Shown piece by piece: positions 8,581 through 17,883 of a DNA stretch of 64,000 nt; the first letter of the stretch is position 1, and each line of letters opens with the position of its first letter. The DNA is from Candidatus Gastranaerophilales bacterium (lineage in GTDB: Bacteria; Cyanobacteriota; Vampirovibrionia; Gastranaerophilales; Gastranaerophilaceae): the NCBI GenBank assembly GCA_944325575.1, contig CALVAR010000001.1, forward strand, positions 222,231 through 286,230, in the 5' to 3' direction. The notes below the pieces were generated by a model that was not told the DNA's origin, searched no databases, and saw only the letters and a program-made list of their open reading frames with translations. A program made the translations under genes and the position numbers.

Positions 8581-9819
8581 TCAGAAATAGAACCCATCCT
8601 TTTTCATTCTGTCTATAACTTCCAGTAATTTTTCATCATCAGCAACTGCAGACAATCTGAAATAACCCTCACCGTTTTTACCAAAAGCATTACCGGGAAC
8701 AACAACAATACCTGATGTTTTTAGTAAATCATCTGTAAATTCTTTTGACGTTTTATATCTGGGAGGTATAGGAAGCCAAATATAAAAAGTAGCTTGCGGT
8801 ATGTCATCGTCAGATATATCCCAGCCCAGTTCTCTAAATCCGTTTATAATAATCATCTGTTTTGTTTTAAATGACTTATTTGCAGATGCAATATATTCAT
8901 CTCCATCTTTTGAGTTTAATATTTCAGCACCGGCTTTCTGAAGAACTTTAAAAAGACCTGTATCAATTGTTGATTTTAATCTGCCAAAAGCATCTACTGC
9001 TTTAGCATTTCCGCAAATCCATCCCAATCTGAATCCTGTCATTGAATAAGGTTTAGAAAAGCTGAAGAACTCAACAGCAACGTCCTTTGCTCCTTCAATT
9101 TCAAGAACACTATGCGGCTTATTATTTTCATCAAAATACAAATCACAATAAGCAGCATCACTCATAAGCCATATTTGTTTTTCTTTACAGAAATCAACAA
9201 CGCTCTTTAAATAATCCTTTGTACAGGTTGCACCAAGAGGGTTAGAAGGATAATTTATAATCATTGCCTTCACTTTTGAAGTATCAAAACCTTCCGCTTC
9301 CATCCGCGCCCAAACCTTATACATATCGGGCATGTAGTTATTAGTTTTATTCAATTCATATCCGTAACTTAAGCCGCCGCAAGTTTTAATAATTTGTGAA
9401 TATGAAGCATATCCGGGATCCGGAACCAGAATTATTTCCTTTTCACTATCCACAGTTGACGGATTAATTAAAGCTCTTATAAAATTAGCAAGACCCTCTT
9501 TTGAACCAATAAGCGAGAATATCTCGGTTTTAGGATCCAAATCAACATCAAAACGTTTTTTCATTCGTTTTGCTATTGCATCTAAAAACCAGCTCTCTCC
9601 TTTTGGAGAAGAATAAGTATGAATCTGAGGAATATTAAGTGCCTCGATTAATGTGTCATAAACATATCTTGGAGGCGATGCAACAGGTGCACCCATCGCA
9701 AGAGCAATCGGAGCCCTTCCTTTTGCTTCAAGCTGGGGAGCGAGTCTTGCGGCTTCTTGTTTTATACGAAACATTATGTATGTTTCAATTGATTTTACAT
9801 ATTCATTAAACTCTTGCAT
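8581..9819 (-). CDS. Class I/II aminotransferase, LL-diaminopimelate aminotransferase-like
   Basis: A 412-residue PLP enzyme of fold type I. The PLP lysine is in F-S-F-S-K-P-Y-S-M-T-G-F-R-L-G-W, and N-Y-P-S-N-P-L-G and the C-terminal Y-F-R-L-S arginine are in place. The general layout (T-Y-S-S-P-K-G and the P-D-P-G-Y motif) suits LL-diaminopimelate or aspartate/alanine-type aminotransferases. LL-DAP aminotransferase is the lysine route in cyanobacteria and many anaerobes, and asd is also in this window, but exact substrate cannot be set by eye. AAAGGG precedes the ATG. Tight spacing to folE2 and hisH shows one operon. Confidence 0.8.
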   Translation of the reverse strand: MQEFNEYVKSIETYIMFRIKQEAARLAPQLEAKGRAPIALAMGAPVASPPRYVYDTLIEALNIPQIHTYSSPKGESWFLDAIAKRMKKRFDVDLDPKTEIFSLIGSKEGLANFIRALINPSTVDSEKEIILVPDPGYASYSQIIKTCGGLSYGYELNKTNNYMPDMYKVWARMEAEGFDTSKVKAMIINYPSNPLGATCTKDYLKSVVDFCKEKQIWLMSDAAYCDLYFDENNKPHSVLEIEGAKDVAVEFFSFSKPYSMTGFRLGWICGNAKAVDAFGRLKSTIDTGLFKVLQKAGAEILNSKDGDEYIASANKSFKTKQMIIINGFRELGWDISDDDIPQATFYIWLPIPPRYKTSKEFTDDLLKTSGIVVVPGNAFGKNGEGYFRLSAVADDEKLLEVIDRMKKDGFYF

Positions 9820-9822
9820 ATT

Positions 9823-10647
9823 TTATCCCTTTGATTCAAGCTGATATGCCCATGCACTATGATTATGTATACTTTCTAATGATTCAACTTCAACTTCGAA
9901 ATATTTTATCTTTTCATTCTTTCTAAAATTCAGAACAATATCTCGCAAAACATCTTCTACAAATTTGGGATTGTCATAAGCGTGCTCTGTTACGTATTTT
10001 TCGTCTTCTCTTTTTAACAGAGGATAAACTTCGCATGATGCTGTTTTTTCAATTTCTGATATCAAATCCTCAAGCCAAACATGCTCACATTCATCATAAC
10101 TTATGAGCACATTAATTATAGCTCTTTGATTATGCGCAGAATAGTCGGAAATCTCTTTTGAACAAGGGCAGAGTGTTGTTACAGGAACTTTAGCACCCAG
10201 AAAAAATTTATAATCTTCTCCGTCAAGTTTGCCCTCAAAAGAGCAATCATAGGCCATAAGTGATTTTTGACCGGAAACAGGAGCAGTTTTTTCAACAAAA
10301 TATTTAAAAGAAAATTTTACCTGTGAGCTTTGAGCGCCAAGTCTTTCCCGTATTGCCTCAAGACAACCTTTTATATCAACACCGAGTAGTTCTTTTTCTC
10401 TCCACTCATTGAGAATTTCCATAAAACGGGACATATGAGTTCCCTTGAAATTTGAATCCAGAGAAGCGCATATTTTAGCCTTTGCATAAACGACCTGATT
10501 GTCATTATCTTTTCTCTGGATTATTAAAGGAACATCAACATTTTTTATACCGACTTTTTGTATGTCTATACCTCTGTTGTCCAAAAGATTTTGAACATCT
10601 CTAAGAGGCAAACCTCCAAAAGTTAAATTTTTATTAGGACTTTTCAT
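9823..10647 (-). CDS. folE2: GTP cyclohydrolase IB
   Basis: A 274-residue protein with the FolE2 signature V-T-T-L-C-P-C-S-K-E-I-S and S-A-H-N-Q-R-A. It converts GTP to dihydroneopterin triphosphate, the first step of both folate and queuosine synthesis. The family uses varied metals and replaces zinc-dependent FolE in many bacteria. queC and queA are elsewhere in the window. Seven bases separate it from the upstream small gene and three from the aminotransferase. Confidence 0.95.
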   Translation of the reverse strand: MKSPNKNLTFGGLPLRDVQNLLDNRGIDIQKVGIKNVDVPLIIQRKDNDNQVVYAKAKICASLDSNFKGTHMSRFMEILNEWREKELLGVDIKGCLEAIRERLGAQSSQVKFSFKYFVEKTAPVSGQKSLMAYDCSFEGKLDGEDYKFFLGAKVPVTTLCPCSKEISDYSAHNQRAIINVLISYDECEHVWLEDLISEIEKTASCEVYPLLKREDEKYVTEHAYDNPKFVEDVLRDIVLNFRKNEKIKYFEVEVESLESIHNHSAWAYQLESKG

Positions 10648-10653
10648 AATAAA

Positions 10654-10992
10654 TTAATCTTTGTTTAAATTGTCAAGACATTCCGAAGATTTTTGTTCTA
10701 ACGCAAGAAGAAGTTTCAATGCTGCTATTCTCTGCATTTTAGGAGGAGCAAGTCTAAGCATCTCAATAGCTTTCATCATAACAGGATCATTATCATACCA
10801 GCGGTTACCCTTGCCCTGATATTTAGCAATTGTTTCATAAAGATGCTCTATTACATCAGCAGCAACCTGTTCTTGCAGCTTTAATATATAATCAGCGGCC
10901 TCAGCCTTAGTTTCGTCTGTCTGCAGTCTCAAAAGATCCAATGCTTCTTTTAAAACAGGGTCTTTATCATACCAGCGTCTACCTTCTGTCAT
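10654..10992 (-). CDS. Small two-repeat protein of unknown function
   Basis: I do not recognise this 112-residue protein. It contains an internal duplication: R-R-W-Y-D-K-D-P-V-L-K-E-A-L-D-L-L-R at about residues 5-22 and N-R-W-Y-D-N-D-P-V-M-M-K-A-I-E-M-L-R at about 62-79, each followed by a helix. It is predicted to be all-helical and cytoplasmic. Strong ribosome site (CGAGG). It sits between hydF and folE2 in a tight operon, which hints at a housekeeping link but does not define one. Confidence 0.75.
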   Translation of the reverse strand: MTEGRRWYDKDPVLKEALDLLRLQTDETKAEAADYILKLQEQVAADVIEHLYETIAKYQGKGNRWYDNDPVMMKAIEMLRLAPPKMQRIAALKLLLALEQKSSECLDNLNKD

Positions 10993-11038
10993 AGTTATAA
11001 TCCTCGTAAATTCTTTCAGTTTAATTATTATAGTAGTT

Positions 11039-12256
11039 TTATTCCACTGTGTCCATTATGTTAAACGGAGTAACTGCTCTTTGTAATATACCAAGACAGT
11101 GTGCAATTGCAATGCCGTAATTTGTTATCGGCAAGCCAACATTATTACATTTCATAATTCGAGAAAGGACTTCGCGTCTGTTTGTCATACAAGCTCCGCA
11201 ATGAATTAAAAGCGAGTATTTTTCTAAATTTTGCGGAAAATCATGACCCGAATGATATTCAAATTCAACATTTTTGCCCGTTTTCTTTTTAATCCAGCGT
11301 GGAATCTTCACCCTTGCAATATCGTCTTCTATCTGATGATGAGAACAACTTTCGCAAATAAGGACCTTATCGTTGTCCTTTAAATTATCAATCTGTCGTG
11401 CACCTTTATAAAATTCATTTAAATCACCCTTCATTCTCGCAAATACAATTGAAAAAGAAGTTAAATTTATATCCTCCGGCACATCTTTCGAAACAGCTTC
11501 AAAGGCCTGTGAATCAGTAATAACAAGTTTGGGCTTAACTTTTAGTTCACTTAGTGTTTCTTTAAGTTCTGTTTCTTGTGTAACAAATGCCTTGCATCTG
11601 TTATCAAGAAGGTCTCTTAGCACCTGAACCTGAGGAAGAATAATCCTGCCTTTTGGAGCCTCTTTATCAACAGGTATAACCAGCACTACTGTATCTTTAG
11701 CATCTACAATATCACCGAGTATCGAAGGAGGTGTAATAAAGTCATCCGGACATGCAGAAATAAACTGTTCCTTTAATGCATAAACAACATTTCTATTAGC
11801 AGAAATACTTGTTAAAATTGGATTTTTTACATATTTTTTTATCAGGTTCAATTTTTCATTGCTGATGTTATTTATATCTTGCTTGTTTACAACAGCTATT
11901 ACAGGTATATTCCTTAATTGAAATTCATCAAAAAGTTTAATTTCATAATCATCCCATCCGTTATAATCACAGATAATTACTGCAATATCGGTCCTGTCAA
12001 AGATTTTTTTTGTTTTTTCTATCCTCTGTCCGCCAAGATCGCCTACATCATCCACACCGGCTGTATCAATAAATACAACAGGCCCGAGAGGCAGAAACTC
12101 CATTGTCTTTTCCACAGGATCAGTAGTTGTCCCCGCAACATCAGAAACAATAGAAATATCTTGATTTACAAGAGCATTTAAAAGCGAAGATTTTCCCGCA
12201 TTTCTTTTGCCGAATATACCTATATGAAGTCTGTTTGCCTTAGGTGTTCCTATCAT
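11039..12256 (-). CDS. hydF: [FeFe]-hydrogenase maturation GTPase HydF
   Basis: A 405-residue protein with an N-terminal Ras-like GTPase domain (G-K-R-N-A-G-K-S-S-L near 16, D-T-A-G-V near 61, N-K-Q-D near 123) and a C-terminal Fe-S domain with the HydF signature C-S-H...H-C-G-A-C. HydF is the scaffold that carries the 2Fe subcluster to HydA. Its presence implies an active [FeFe] hydrogenase elsewhere, and so fermentative hydrogen turnover. hydE, hydG and hydA are not in the window. AAAGGA precedes the ATG, and the start overlaps the upstream gene by 17 bases. Confidence 0.96.
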   Translation of the reverse strand: MIGTPKANRLHIGIFGKRNAGKSSLLNALVNQDISIVSDVAGTTTDPVEKTMEFLPLGPVVFIDTAGVDDVGDLGGQRIEKTKKIFDRTDIAVIICDYNGWDDYEIKLFDEFQLRNIPVIAVVNKQDINNISNEKLNLIKKYVKNPILTSISANRNVVYALKEQFISACPDDFITPPSILGDIVDAKDTVVLVIPVDKEAPKGRIILPQVQVLRDLLDNRCKAFVTQETELKETLSELKVKPKLVITDSQAFEAVSKDVPEDINLTSFSIVFARMKGDLNEFYKGARQIDNLKDNDKVLICESCSHHQIEDDIARVKIPRWIKKKTGKNVEFEYHSGHDFPQNLEKYSLLIHCGACMTNRREVLSRIMKCNNVGLPITNYGIAIAHCLGILQRAVTPFNIMDTVE

Positions 12257-13280
12257 TGTTCATTTCCTTTGGAATGTCGCCGTTCTCTTCAATTTCCGCA
12301 CGAATATCACTGAAATTTGTATCAGTCAGCATAAAATAGACTATTGAAATAACGGTTATAGTCAGCATTATAGTAATTTGGTGAATAAACGCAATACCAA
12401 GAGCATTAGATTTATCTATATGATATATTCCAAGAGCAAGAATATATGCATATTGATACGGTCCTACAAAAACCGATGACGACGGAATGATTGTAGAAAG
12501 TGCAAGAAAACTTATTACAAACAATGCAATTGAAAAACCGTAATATTGCCCGAATCCCATAATCAGAATATACGTCAATATGCATTCTATTCCCCATGCG
12601 ATACAGCTCGTCAAAAATGCCATAAAAAAGCACCTTGGATTATTTAATGCCTGAAAACCTTCCATGAATTTATTCAAAAGAGATGCTGTTTTAATAAATA
12701 AAGGTTTAAATTTTTCAAGAAAAGTGATACCTGATAATCTATCGAAGAACCAGTCAATCTTATTAAATTTGAATATTAAAAAGAACACTGTCAAACTGCC
12801 TAAAAACAGAGCCGCAGCTATGTATGTAATATTTAAAGCCCATTGATGTTTAAAATAAGTCAAAACAGCAAAAAATAAAATTAAAAGTACGGAAATACCG
12901 TCAATAATTCTTTCAAGAATAATTGATCCCAAAAGCTTCATCTTACTTTCCTGCAGTTTATGCCCCACATGATAAGCACGCCAGAAGTCTCCTGCACGTG
13001 CTGGCAAGTAGCTGTTTAGCGTATTTCCCGTTGTAAATGAAAAGAAAGCTTCTTTGACCGTAAGATTACTGGTACCGCACAATAAATACTTCCATCTAAA
13101 CCCTCTTATGTACAAACCCAAAACATATAAAGGAACAAAGACAAGAAGGACTTTGTAGTCAAAAACTTTAAATGTCTGCAAAAGCTGGTGAAAATCCAGA
13201 TTCCAAAGTATCAACCCGATAAAAATCAGGCTGATTATTAATCCGAATAATTTATCTTTATGCTTTTTTATTTTATTCAA
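12240..13280 (-). CDS. Lysylphosphatidylglycerol synthase TM region / flippase-like membrane protein
   Basis: A 346-residue protein with about eight membrane segments, starting at a TTG preceded by GGTAAAAG. The pattern (R-G-F-R-W near residue 60, P-A-R-A-G-D-F-W-R near 97, late S-S-V-F-V-G-P-Y-Q) is that of the UPF0104/YbhN family, which includes the flippase half of MprF. It lacks the soluble synthase half. Lipid transport is a likely but unproven role. It overlaps both neighbours (MDR dehydrogenase and hydF). Confidence 0.85.
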   Translation of the reverse strand: MNKIKKHKDKLFGLIISLIFIGLILWNLDFHQLLQTFKVFDYKVLLVFVPLYVLGLYIRGFRWKYLLCGTSNLTVKEAFFSFTTGNTLNSYLPARAGDFWRAYHVGHKLQESKMKLLGSIILERIIDGISVLLILFFAVLTYFKHQWALNITYIAAALFLGSLTVFFLIFKFNKIDWFFDRLSGITFLEKFKPLFIKTASLLNKFMEGFQALNNPRCFFMAFLTSCIAWGIECILTYILIMGFGQYYGFSIALFVISFLALSTIIPSSSVFVGPYQYAYILALGIYHIDKSNALGIAFIHQITIMLTITVISIVYFMLTDTNFSDIRAEIEENGDIPKEMNNDRNT

Positions 13281-14229
13281 CTTTTACCAGAACCTTAACC
13301 GATGTTTTTTCTTTATTTCTTTCAAAGGCCTCTATAGATTTTTCTATAGGATAGATATCTGAAATAAGCGGGTTTACATCAATACGTTTACTTTCCAGCA
13401 TTCTCAATGCAGGCGCAAATTGACCGCATCTTGAGCCAAGAACAGTAATTTCATCAATTACAATAGGTGCTAAATTAAATTCTTTTGATGCTGCAATAGT
13501 ACTTTTTAAAATAAGCGTTCCTCTCGGCTTGGTAAGAGCCAGAGAAGTTTCGAACCCGGAAATAGAGCCTGTAGCTTCTACTACATAATCATAAGCCTTT
13601 TCAACCTTAAGTTCGCCCAAAAGCATTGTCTTTACACCCTGTGCCTTTGCAAGAGCAAGTTTTTCCTCATGTTTGCCGACAAGCAATACATCAAGTCCGC
13701 ATGCATTAAGCGCCAGAGCCGTTATAATACCGAGTTTTCCATCCCCGAGAACTACAAGTTTTTTATAAGGAGGAATGTGTATTTGTTCCAATATCTCCAA
13801 AGCAGCAGCAAGAGGTTCAACAAATACAGCCTCATTATCAGAAACACTATCAGGTATAACAAGAAGATTTTTTTCGGGTAATGCTACATATTCAGCAAAA
13901 CAGCCTTCTCTTTGCCATATTCCGAGAGTTGAGCGATTAAAGCAATGTCTTTCCAGCCCCTGCGCACACCATTCACAAGATCCGCAACCGCAGTTTATTT
14001 CTCCGACAACTCTTTTGCCTATCAATTCTTTATTTTCGGCCTTTTCAACAATACCTGTAAATTCGTGTCCCAAGACACCTTTATACCCCATATAGCCTTT
14101 TGTAATTTCATAGTCAGTATTACAAATACCTATTGTTGTTACTTTAATAAGTGCTTCACCTTTTTTAGGCACAGGCATCGGATAATTATTATCCAACTTT
14201 AACCCCTCGTCAAATACAACTGCTTTCAT
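13273..14229 (-). CDS. Zinc-dependent medium-chain dehydrogenase
   Basis: A 318-residue MDR-superfamily oxidoreductase. Catalytic zinc ligands are likely C36 in G-I-C-N-T-D and H54 in G-H-E-F. The structural zinc loop is C-G-C-G-S-C-E-W-C-A-Q-G-L-E-R-H-C. The Rossmann motif G-D-G-K-L-G is near residue 153. Substrate is not evident; alcohol, polyol or threonine dehydrogenases all share this layout. TAGGAA precedes the ATG. It is the first gene of the hydF-folE2-hisH operon. Confidence 0.88.
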   Translation of the reverse strand: MKAVVFDEGLKLDNNYPMPVPKKGEALIKVTTIGICNTDYEITKGYMGYKGVLGHEFTGIVEKAENKELIGKRVVGEINCGCGSCEWCAQGLERHCFNRSTLGIWQREGCFAEYVALPEKNLLVIPDSVSDNEAVFVEPLAAALEILEQIHIPPYKKLVVLGDGKLGIITALALNACGLDVLLVGKHEEKLALAKAQGVKTMLLGELKVEKAYDYVVEATGSISGFETSLALTKPRGTLILKSTIAASKEFNLAPIVIDEITVLGSRCGQFAPALRMLESKRIDVNPLISDIYPIEKSIEAFERNKEKTSVKVLVKVE

Positions 14230-14269
14230 TCTTAATTCCTATCCGTTTATCTAATCTAGTGTCGCAGAT

Positions 14270-14356
14270 GCCGCCGGCTCAACGCAGCCGGCACTGCTCA
14301 CTTTTTCAAATGACACTCAAAAATTTTGCTCACGTTCCTTATCGCAAAATTTTCTC
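14270..14356. repeat. Nested inverted-repeat element
   Basis: GC-rich GCCGGCT...AGCCGGC lies inside an outer AGTGTC...GACACT pair, followed by AAAATTTTGC...GCAAAATTTT with a 14-base spacer. It sits in the 186-base gap upstream of the MDR gene and downstream of a peptidase-like gene. It looks like an intergenic palindromic element rather than a simple terminator. Confidence 0.5.
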
Positions 14357-14415
14357 GGACAATATTTATTATTTACAAAAATATTATAAGCAAATAATAA
14401 AATGTTGTCCAAGAT

Positions 14416-15852
14416 CTATGCAGCCTGATTAAGAACAGTCAGTCTATTTGAAGGTACGGCATACTGAACCTGATTTTGAGTTCTTGTTTCTTTATATATT
14501 TGCATCAGTTCTTTCCAGCCTTCTATAAATTCCACATTATTTACAAGTACACTCTTGGGAATTCCTGCATGGTGAATTTTAGGAAGAAGTTCGTCAACAG
14601 AATATGTAATTGAATCGGAAATGCCATCATCAGTATCATTGCATACAAAGTACTTATTACCTTTTTTATCTGTTTCTATACCGATAATAGTAATTTCATG
14701 CCCGCCTATTACATTATTATCGCTATCACAGTATGTATAACCGATTATTACATTATCACCGCCGTTTAAAGTATCCTGTATGTGCTGCAGTGTTTCAGAC
14801 GGTTCACATTCATAACCGACGAGCTTGCCGTTGTCATCAATCTGCTGGTAAGTAACACAAATCTTTCCCTTGCCTGTCGCAAGTTCTTCTGCAAAATTCT
14901 TTTCTATATCAATAAGCCCGCTGTCATCTTCATTATATTTTGGAACTCTTCTGTCTATCAATGAATCATAAGTATTTTGTGCTCCTACATTCATAAAAGT
15001 GGACTGCATAAGCACATCTATAACAGAGCGTTCATCACGATCTTTGTATGTATTTTGTATACGAGCTCTGATAATTGCATTTCTGTCAGGTTTCAAATTG
15101 ACCTTTAATGTATTCCAATCAACAAACTTATAATCAGCTCCGAATTCATTGAGCATCCAAACTATATCAACAAAGTTTTGTGAAAGATCTTTTACATTAA
15201 TAGTTTTTTCTACATTTATTTTGGGTGATGTTAGACCCTCTGCCATTCTTGCAAACTCAGCAGGCATTTTATGTGCAAGATTAAACTCTATACTTGCTGC
15301 AGGACAGGTACTTGATTTAACATCCAAATCCATGGAACTTATGTTTTTCCCCTGTGCCTTTTCCTGATTGATAATATCATTTTGCAAATTTACCGGAATA
15401 TCCCCGAATTTTTGCGTGATAATAAACGGATATTTTATAGTTGTTATAACTTCTTCTAATATTTTCTTTTTATCAAGCCCCTGAACTCTTTCAGATGTTG
15501 CTATTTTATACAAATTATCAAGGGTAGTTGATTTGTCATTTGAATTGTTATTGAGGAGCTTACCTGTTTTCAAAAGGTCCTGCAAATCCTTTTTATATTT
15601 CTTATCAATAATTGTTGATATTTCGTTGTATTTATTATGCTCATCTTTGCTTGAAAGAGATGTTCTCATCTGTGCATTGCCGAAACTAATCTGTTTCAAT
15701 AAAGAAGAGCTCAAAGAAGGATAAGATTGTACAGGAGAAGACACAGCAGAATGTTTGTCATTCTGTGTTTTTGAGACCTCTTTAGAATGATGAATTTGAG
15801 AAATATAACCGTTATTAAAGCTATTTACTGCTGAAATATTGTACACTTTCAC
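14416..15852 (-). CDS. Putative cysteine peptidase with N-terminal ISFGNA motif
   Basis: A 478-residue protein starting at GTG (AAGGCGG upstream). No family recognised. Residues 1-60 are polar and S/N-rich without a signal peptide and end in I-S-F-G-N-A (55-60). A possible triad follows: C183 in S-S-T-C-P-A-A-S-I-E-F, H385 in I-G-G-H-E-I-T-I-I-G-I, and N405 or D406 in F-V-C-N-D-T-D-D-G. The G-G-H-E-I...N-D stretch is typical of C39- and papain-like folds. The 200 residues between Cys and His are longer than usual. It may be a secreted or effector-like enzyme. It is alone on its strand. Confidence 0.6.
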   Translation of the reverse strand: MKVYNISAVNSFNNGYISQIHHSKEVSKTQNDKHSAVSSPVQSYPSLSSSLLKQISFGNAQMRTSLSSKDEHNKYNEISTIIDKKYKKDLQDLLKTGKLLNNNSNDKSTTLDNLYKIATSERVQGLDKKKILEEVITTIKYPFIITQKFGDIPVNLQNDIINQEKAQGKNISSMDLDVKSSTCPAASIEFNLAHKMPAEFARMAEGLTSPKINVEKTINVKDLSQNFVDIVWMLNEFGADYKFVDWNTLKVNLKPDRNAIIRARIQNTYKDRDERSVIDVLMQSTFMNVGAQNTYDSLIDRRVPKYNEDDSGLIDIEKNFAEELATGKGKICVTYQQIDDNGKLVGYECEPSETLQHIQDTLNGGDNVIIGYTYCDSDNNVIGGHEITIIGIETDKKGNKYFVCNDTDDGISDSITYSVDELLPKIHHAGIPKSVLVNNVEFIEGWKELMQIYKETRTQNQVQYAVPSNRLTVLNQAA

Positions 15853-15955
15853 TTCCGCCTTGTTATACAGTATTAAAAACCAAACATTAAAAAAATTGCT
15901 TTTTTTGATATACTTTTATAAGTAATGTTAACAAATTTTTATACAGTCTGAAATT

Positions 15956-16966
15956 TTGATTAAAGATATAGATATAAATACAATTAAATTTTTATACATA
16001 AAGAAGGAAGACCTTATACTTGCACTTGATAGACTTACACGCTTTAAGTATCCGGAAATCAGTTATTACAGAGTATTTTCAGAAATCATATGCAAATATT
16101 TGATACATCCTCATATTACAAAAAATCAAATAAAAGAACTTGATACAAATACATTAAAATCGATTATTGAAAAAATCTGGAACGAATCAGTAAATTACTA
16201 TTCACCGGTTGCAAAGCGAGATAAAAAGCTTAATGAAATAATAATTGATGAAATAAATAATACATATAATCTAAGTAAAGATATACAAACACTTGTAAAC
16301 ACAGAACTAAACATAAATACCGTATTAGATTTTATCCCGGAGGACAAAGAGCAGCCGATTAATCTAAAACGTTTAAATTATATTAAAAATAATCCGAAAA
16401 ACCTTATAAAGCAGCGTGAAGAATATGCACTGAGATTTCCTGTTGAAAAAGTTGTACTCTGCGAAGGAATAACAGAAGAAATTCTTATGCCCAAATTTGC
16501 ACAACTTTCAGGGTACGATTTTGATAAAAACGGTATAAAATTAATAAGTGCCGGCGGAAAAAATCAAGTTGCAAAAATATATTGTGAACTCAAAGATGAG
16601 TTAAAAATTCCTATTTTTATACTTTTGGATGCAGATGCAAGCGCAACCTCCGATATAATAAAAAATGTTTTACGAAATCAGGATTGTATATATTTAATAA
16701 AGCATGGAGAATTTGAAGATATATTTTCTCTAAACTTAATAAAACGAACAATTAACAAACGTTTTAAAAATATATGCGAATGCACAATTGCCGACTTCAA
16801 ACAGACCAAACCAATGACAAAGATTCTCTCGGAATTTTACAGAATACATGAACTTGGAGATTTTCAAAAAGCTGATTTTGCAAAGGAACTGGCTGAAAAT
16901 CTAAAATATGAGACTGACTTAACAGAAGAAATAACGGAAATAATAGATAGAATTAAAAATTTATAA
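15956..16966 (+). CDS. Stand-alone OLD-type TOPRIM protein
   Basis: A 336-residue protein starting at a TTG (no other in-frame start; no clear ribosome site). The first 160 residues are helical and unrecognised. Residues 163-235 form a TOPRIM domain: V-V-L-C-E-G-I-T-E-E (E170, E174), I-S-A-G-G-K-N-Q-V, and F-I-L-L-D-A-D-A-S (D225, D227). These are the metal-binding residues of OLD-family nucleases. The ABC-type ATPase domain that normally precedes an OLD TOPRIM is absent. It may be a nuclease in repair or phage defence; that is inference. Ends at a bidirectional terminator. Confidence 0.7.
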   Translation: MIKDIDINTIKFLYIKKEDLILALDRLTRFKYPEISYYRVFSEIICKYLIHPHITKNQIKELDTNTLKSIIEKIWNESVNYYSPVAKRDKKLNEIIIDEINNTYNLSKDIQTLVNTELNINTVLDFIPEDKEQPINLKRLNYIKNNPKNLIKQREEYALRFPVEKVVLCEGITEEILMPKFAQLSGYDFDKNGIKLISAGGKNQVAKIYCELKDELKIPIFILLDADASATSDIIKNVLRNQDCIYLIKHGEFEDIFSLNLIKRTINKRFKNICECTIADFKQTKPMTKILSEFYRIHELGDFQKADFAKELAENLKYETDLTEEITEIIDRIKNL

Positions 16967-16972
16967 CTAAAA

Positions 16973-17002
16973 ATAAGACCTTTCAATTCGAAAGGTCTTA
17001 TT
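16973..17002. terminator. Bidirectional terminator
   Basis: Perfect 10-bp hairpin AAGACCTTTC...GAAAGGTCTT with T-rich flanks on both strands, between the convergent TOPRIM and GGDEF genes. Confidence 0.85.
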
Positions 17003-17004
17003 TC

Positions 17005-17883
17005 TTAATATTCTATATTTATTTGCGAGAACTGAACTATTTTGTTTTTACCACGCTTTTTAGCGTTATAAAGAGCGTGTTCAGCATATCTTATGAGAGT
17101 ATTTGCATCTTCTTCCACATTTTGCAGGAACGGATAAGATGAAATACCTCCTGATATAGTGATAGGATGTCTTTCTTCTTCACCTGCAGGAATAAATTCC
17201 ATTTTTTCTATTTCTCTTCTGAATCTTTCCGCAAATATAAATGCATTTTCTTCCGGAGTATTAGGAAGTATTACAATAAACTCTTCATCGCCGTATCTTG
17301 TGAGAATATCTTCTTTTCTTATGAAAGATTTAAGCATTTCTGCGATTTTTTTAAGCAGTACATCACCCCAGTCATAACCGTACATATCGTTTACAACTTT
17401 GAAGAAATCAATATCAAGGAGCAGACAGCTGAGTTTTGTATCATATCTTTTTGAACGGGATATTTCAGCTTCTAAACGTTCATGAAGGTATTTTCTGTTA
17501 TGAAGTCCTGTCAGAGCGTCTGTAGTAGAAACCTGATTAATTGTTTCTCTGAGCTCTTTTATTTTTAATAAGTTTTTAAGTCTTAAATTAAGTTCTTTTT
17601 CATCAACAGGTGTAGTTATATAATCGTATGAGTCACCTCTGAAAATAATATCGTCATTAAATTTTGAAGACACAATCAGAGCAGGTGCAGGCAATTTTGT
17701 TACCATAGAAACTTCTTTTAATTTTTCATCCGAAGTATTAAAGACAATGGCAGACGGATTAAACTTTTGTGCATCTTTTACTTCATCAATATTTATTACA
17801 CGAATATCACAATCTTCAAAAGAAGAAAGCATATTTTCTAAATCAGCTGACTGTTTATCAGTAAAAATAACAATGTTTTTCAT
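17005..17883 (-). CDS. Diguanylate cyclase with N-terminal receiver-like domain
   Basis: A 292-residue protein. Residues 1-110 resemble a response-regulator receiver fold (start K-N-I-V-I-F-T-D-K) but lack a clear phospho-acceptor aspartate motif. Residues 125-285 are a GGDEF domain: D-A-L-T-G-L-H-N-R-K-Y, D-I-D-F-F-K-V-V-N-D, and the signature region R-Y-G-D-E-E-F. The signature reads GDEEF instead of GGDEF/GGEEF, so activity is likely but not certain. Product would be cyclic di-GMP. ACAAGGA precedes the ATG. Confidence 0.9.
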   Translation of the reverse strand: MKNIVIFTDKQSADLENMLSSFEDCDIRVINIDEVKDAQKFNPSAIVFNTSDEKLKEVSMVTKLPAPALIVSSKFNDDIIFRGDSYDYITTPVDEKELNLRLKNLLKIKELRETINQVSTTDALTGLHNRKYLHERLEAEISRSKRYDTKLSCLLLDIDFFKVVNDMYGYDWGDVLLKKIAEMLKSFIRKEDILTRYGDEEFIVILPNTPEENAFIFAERFRREIEKMEFIPAGEEERHPITISGGISSYPFLQNVEEDANTLIRYAEHALYNAKKRGKNKIVQFSQINIEY

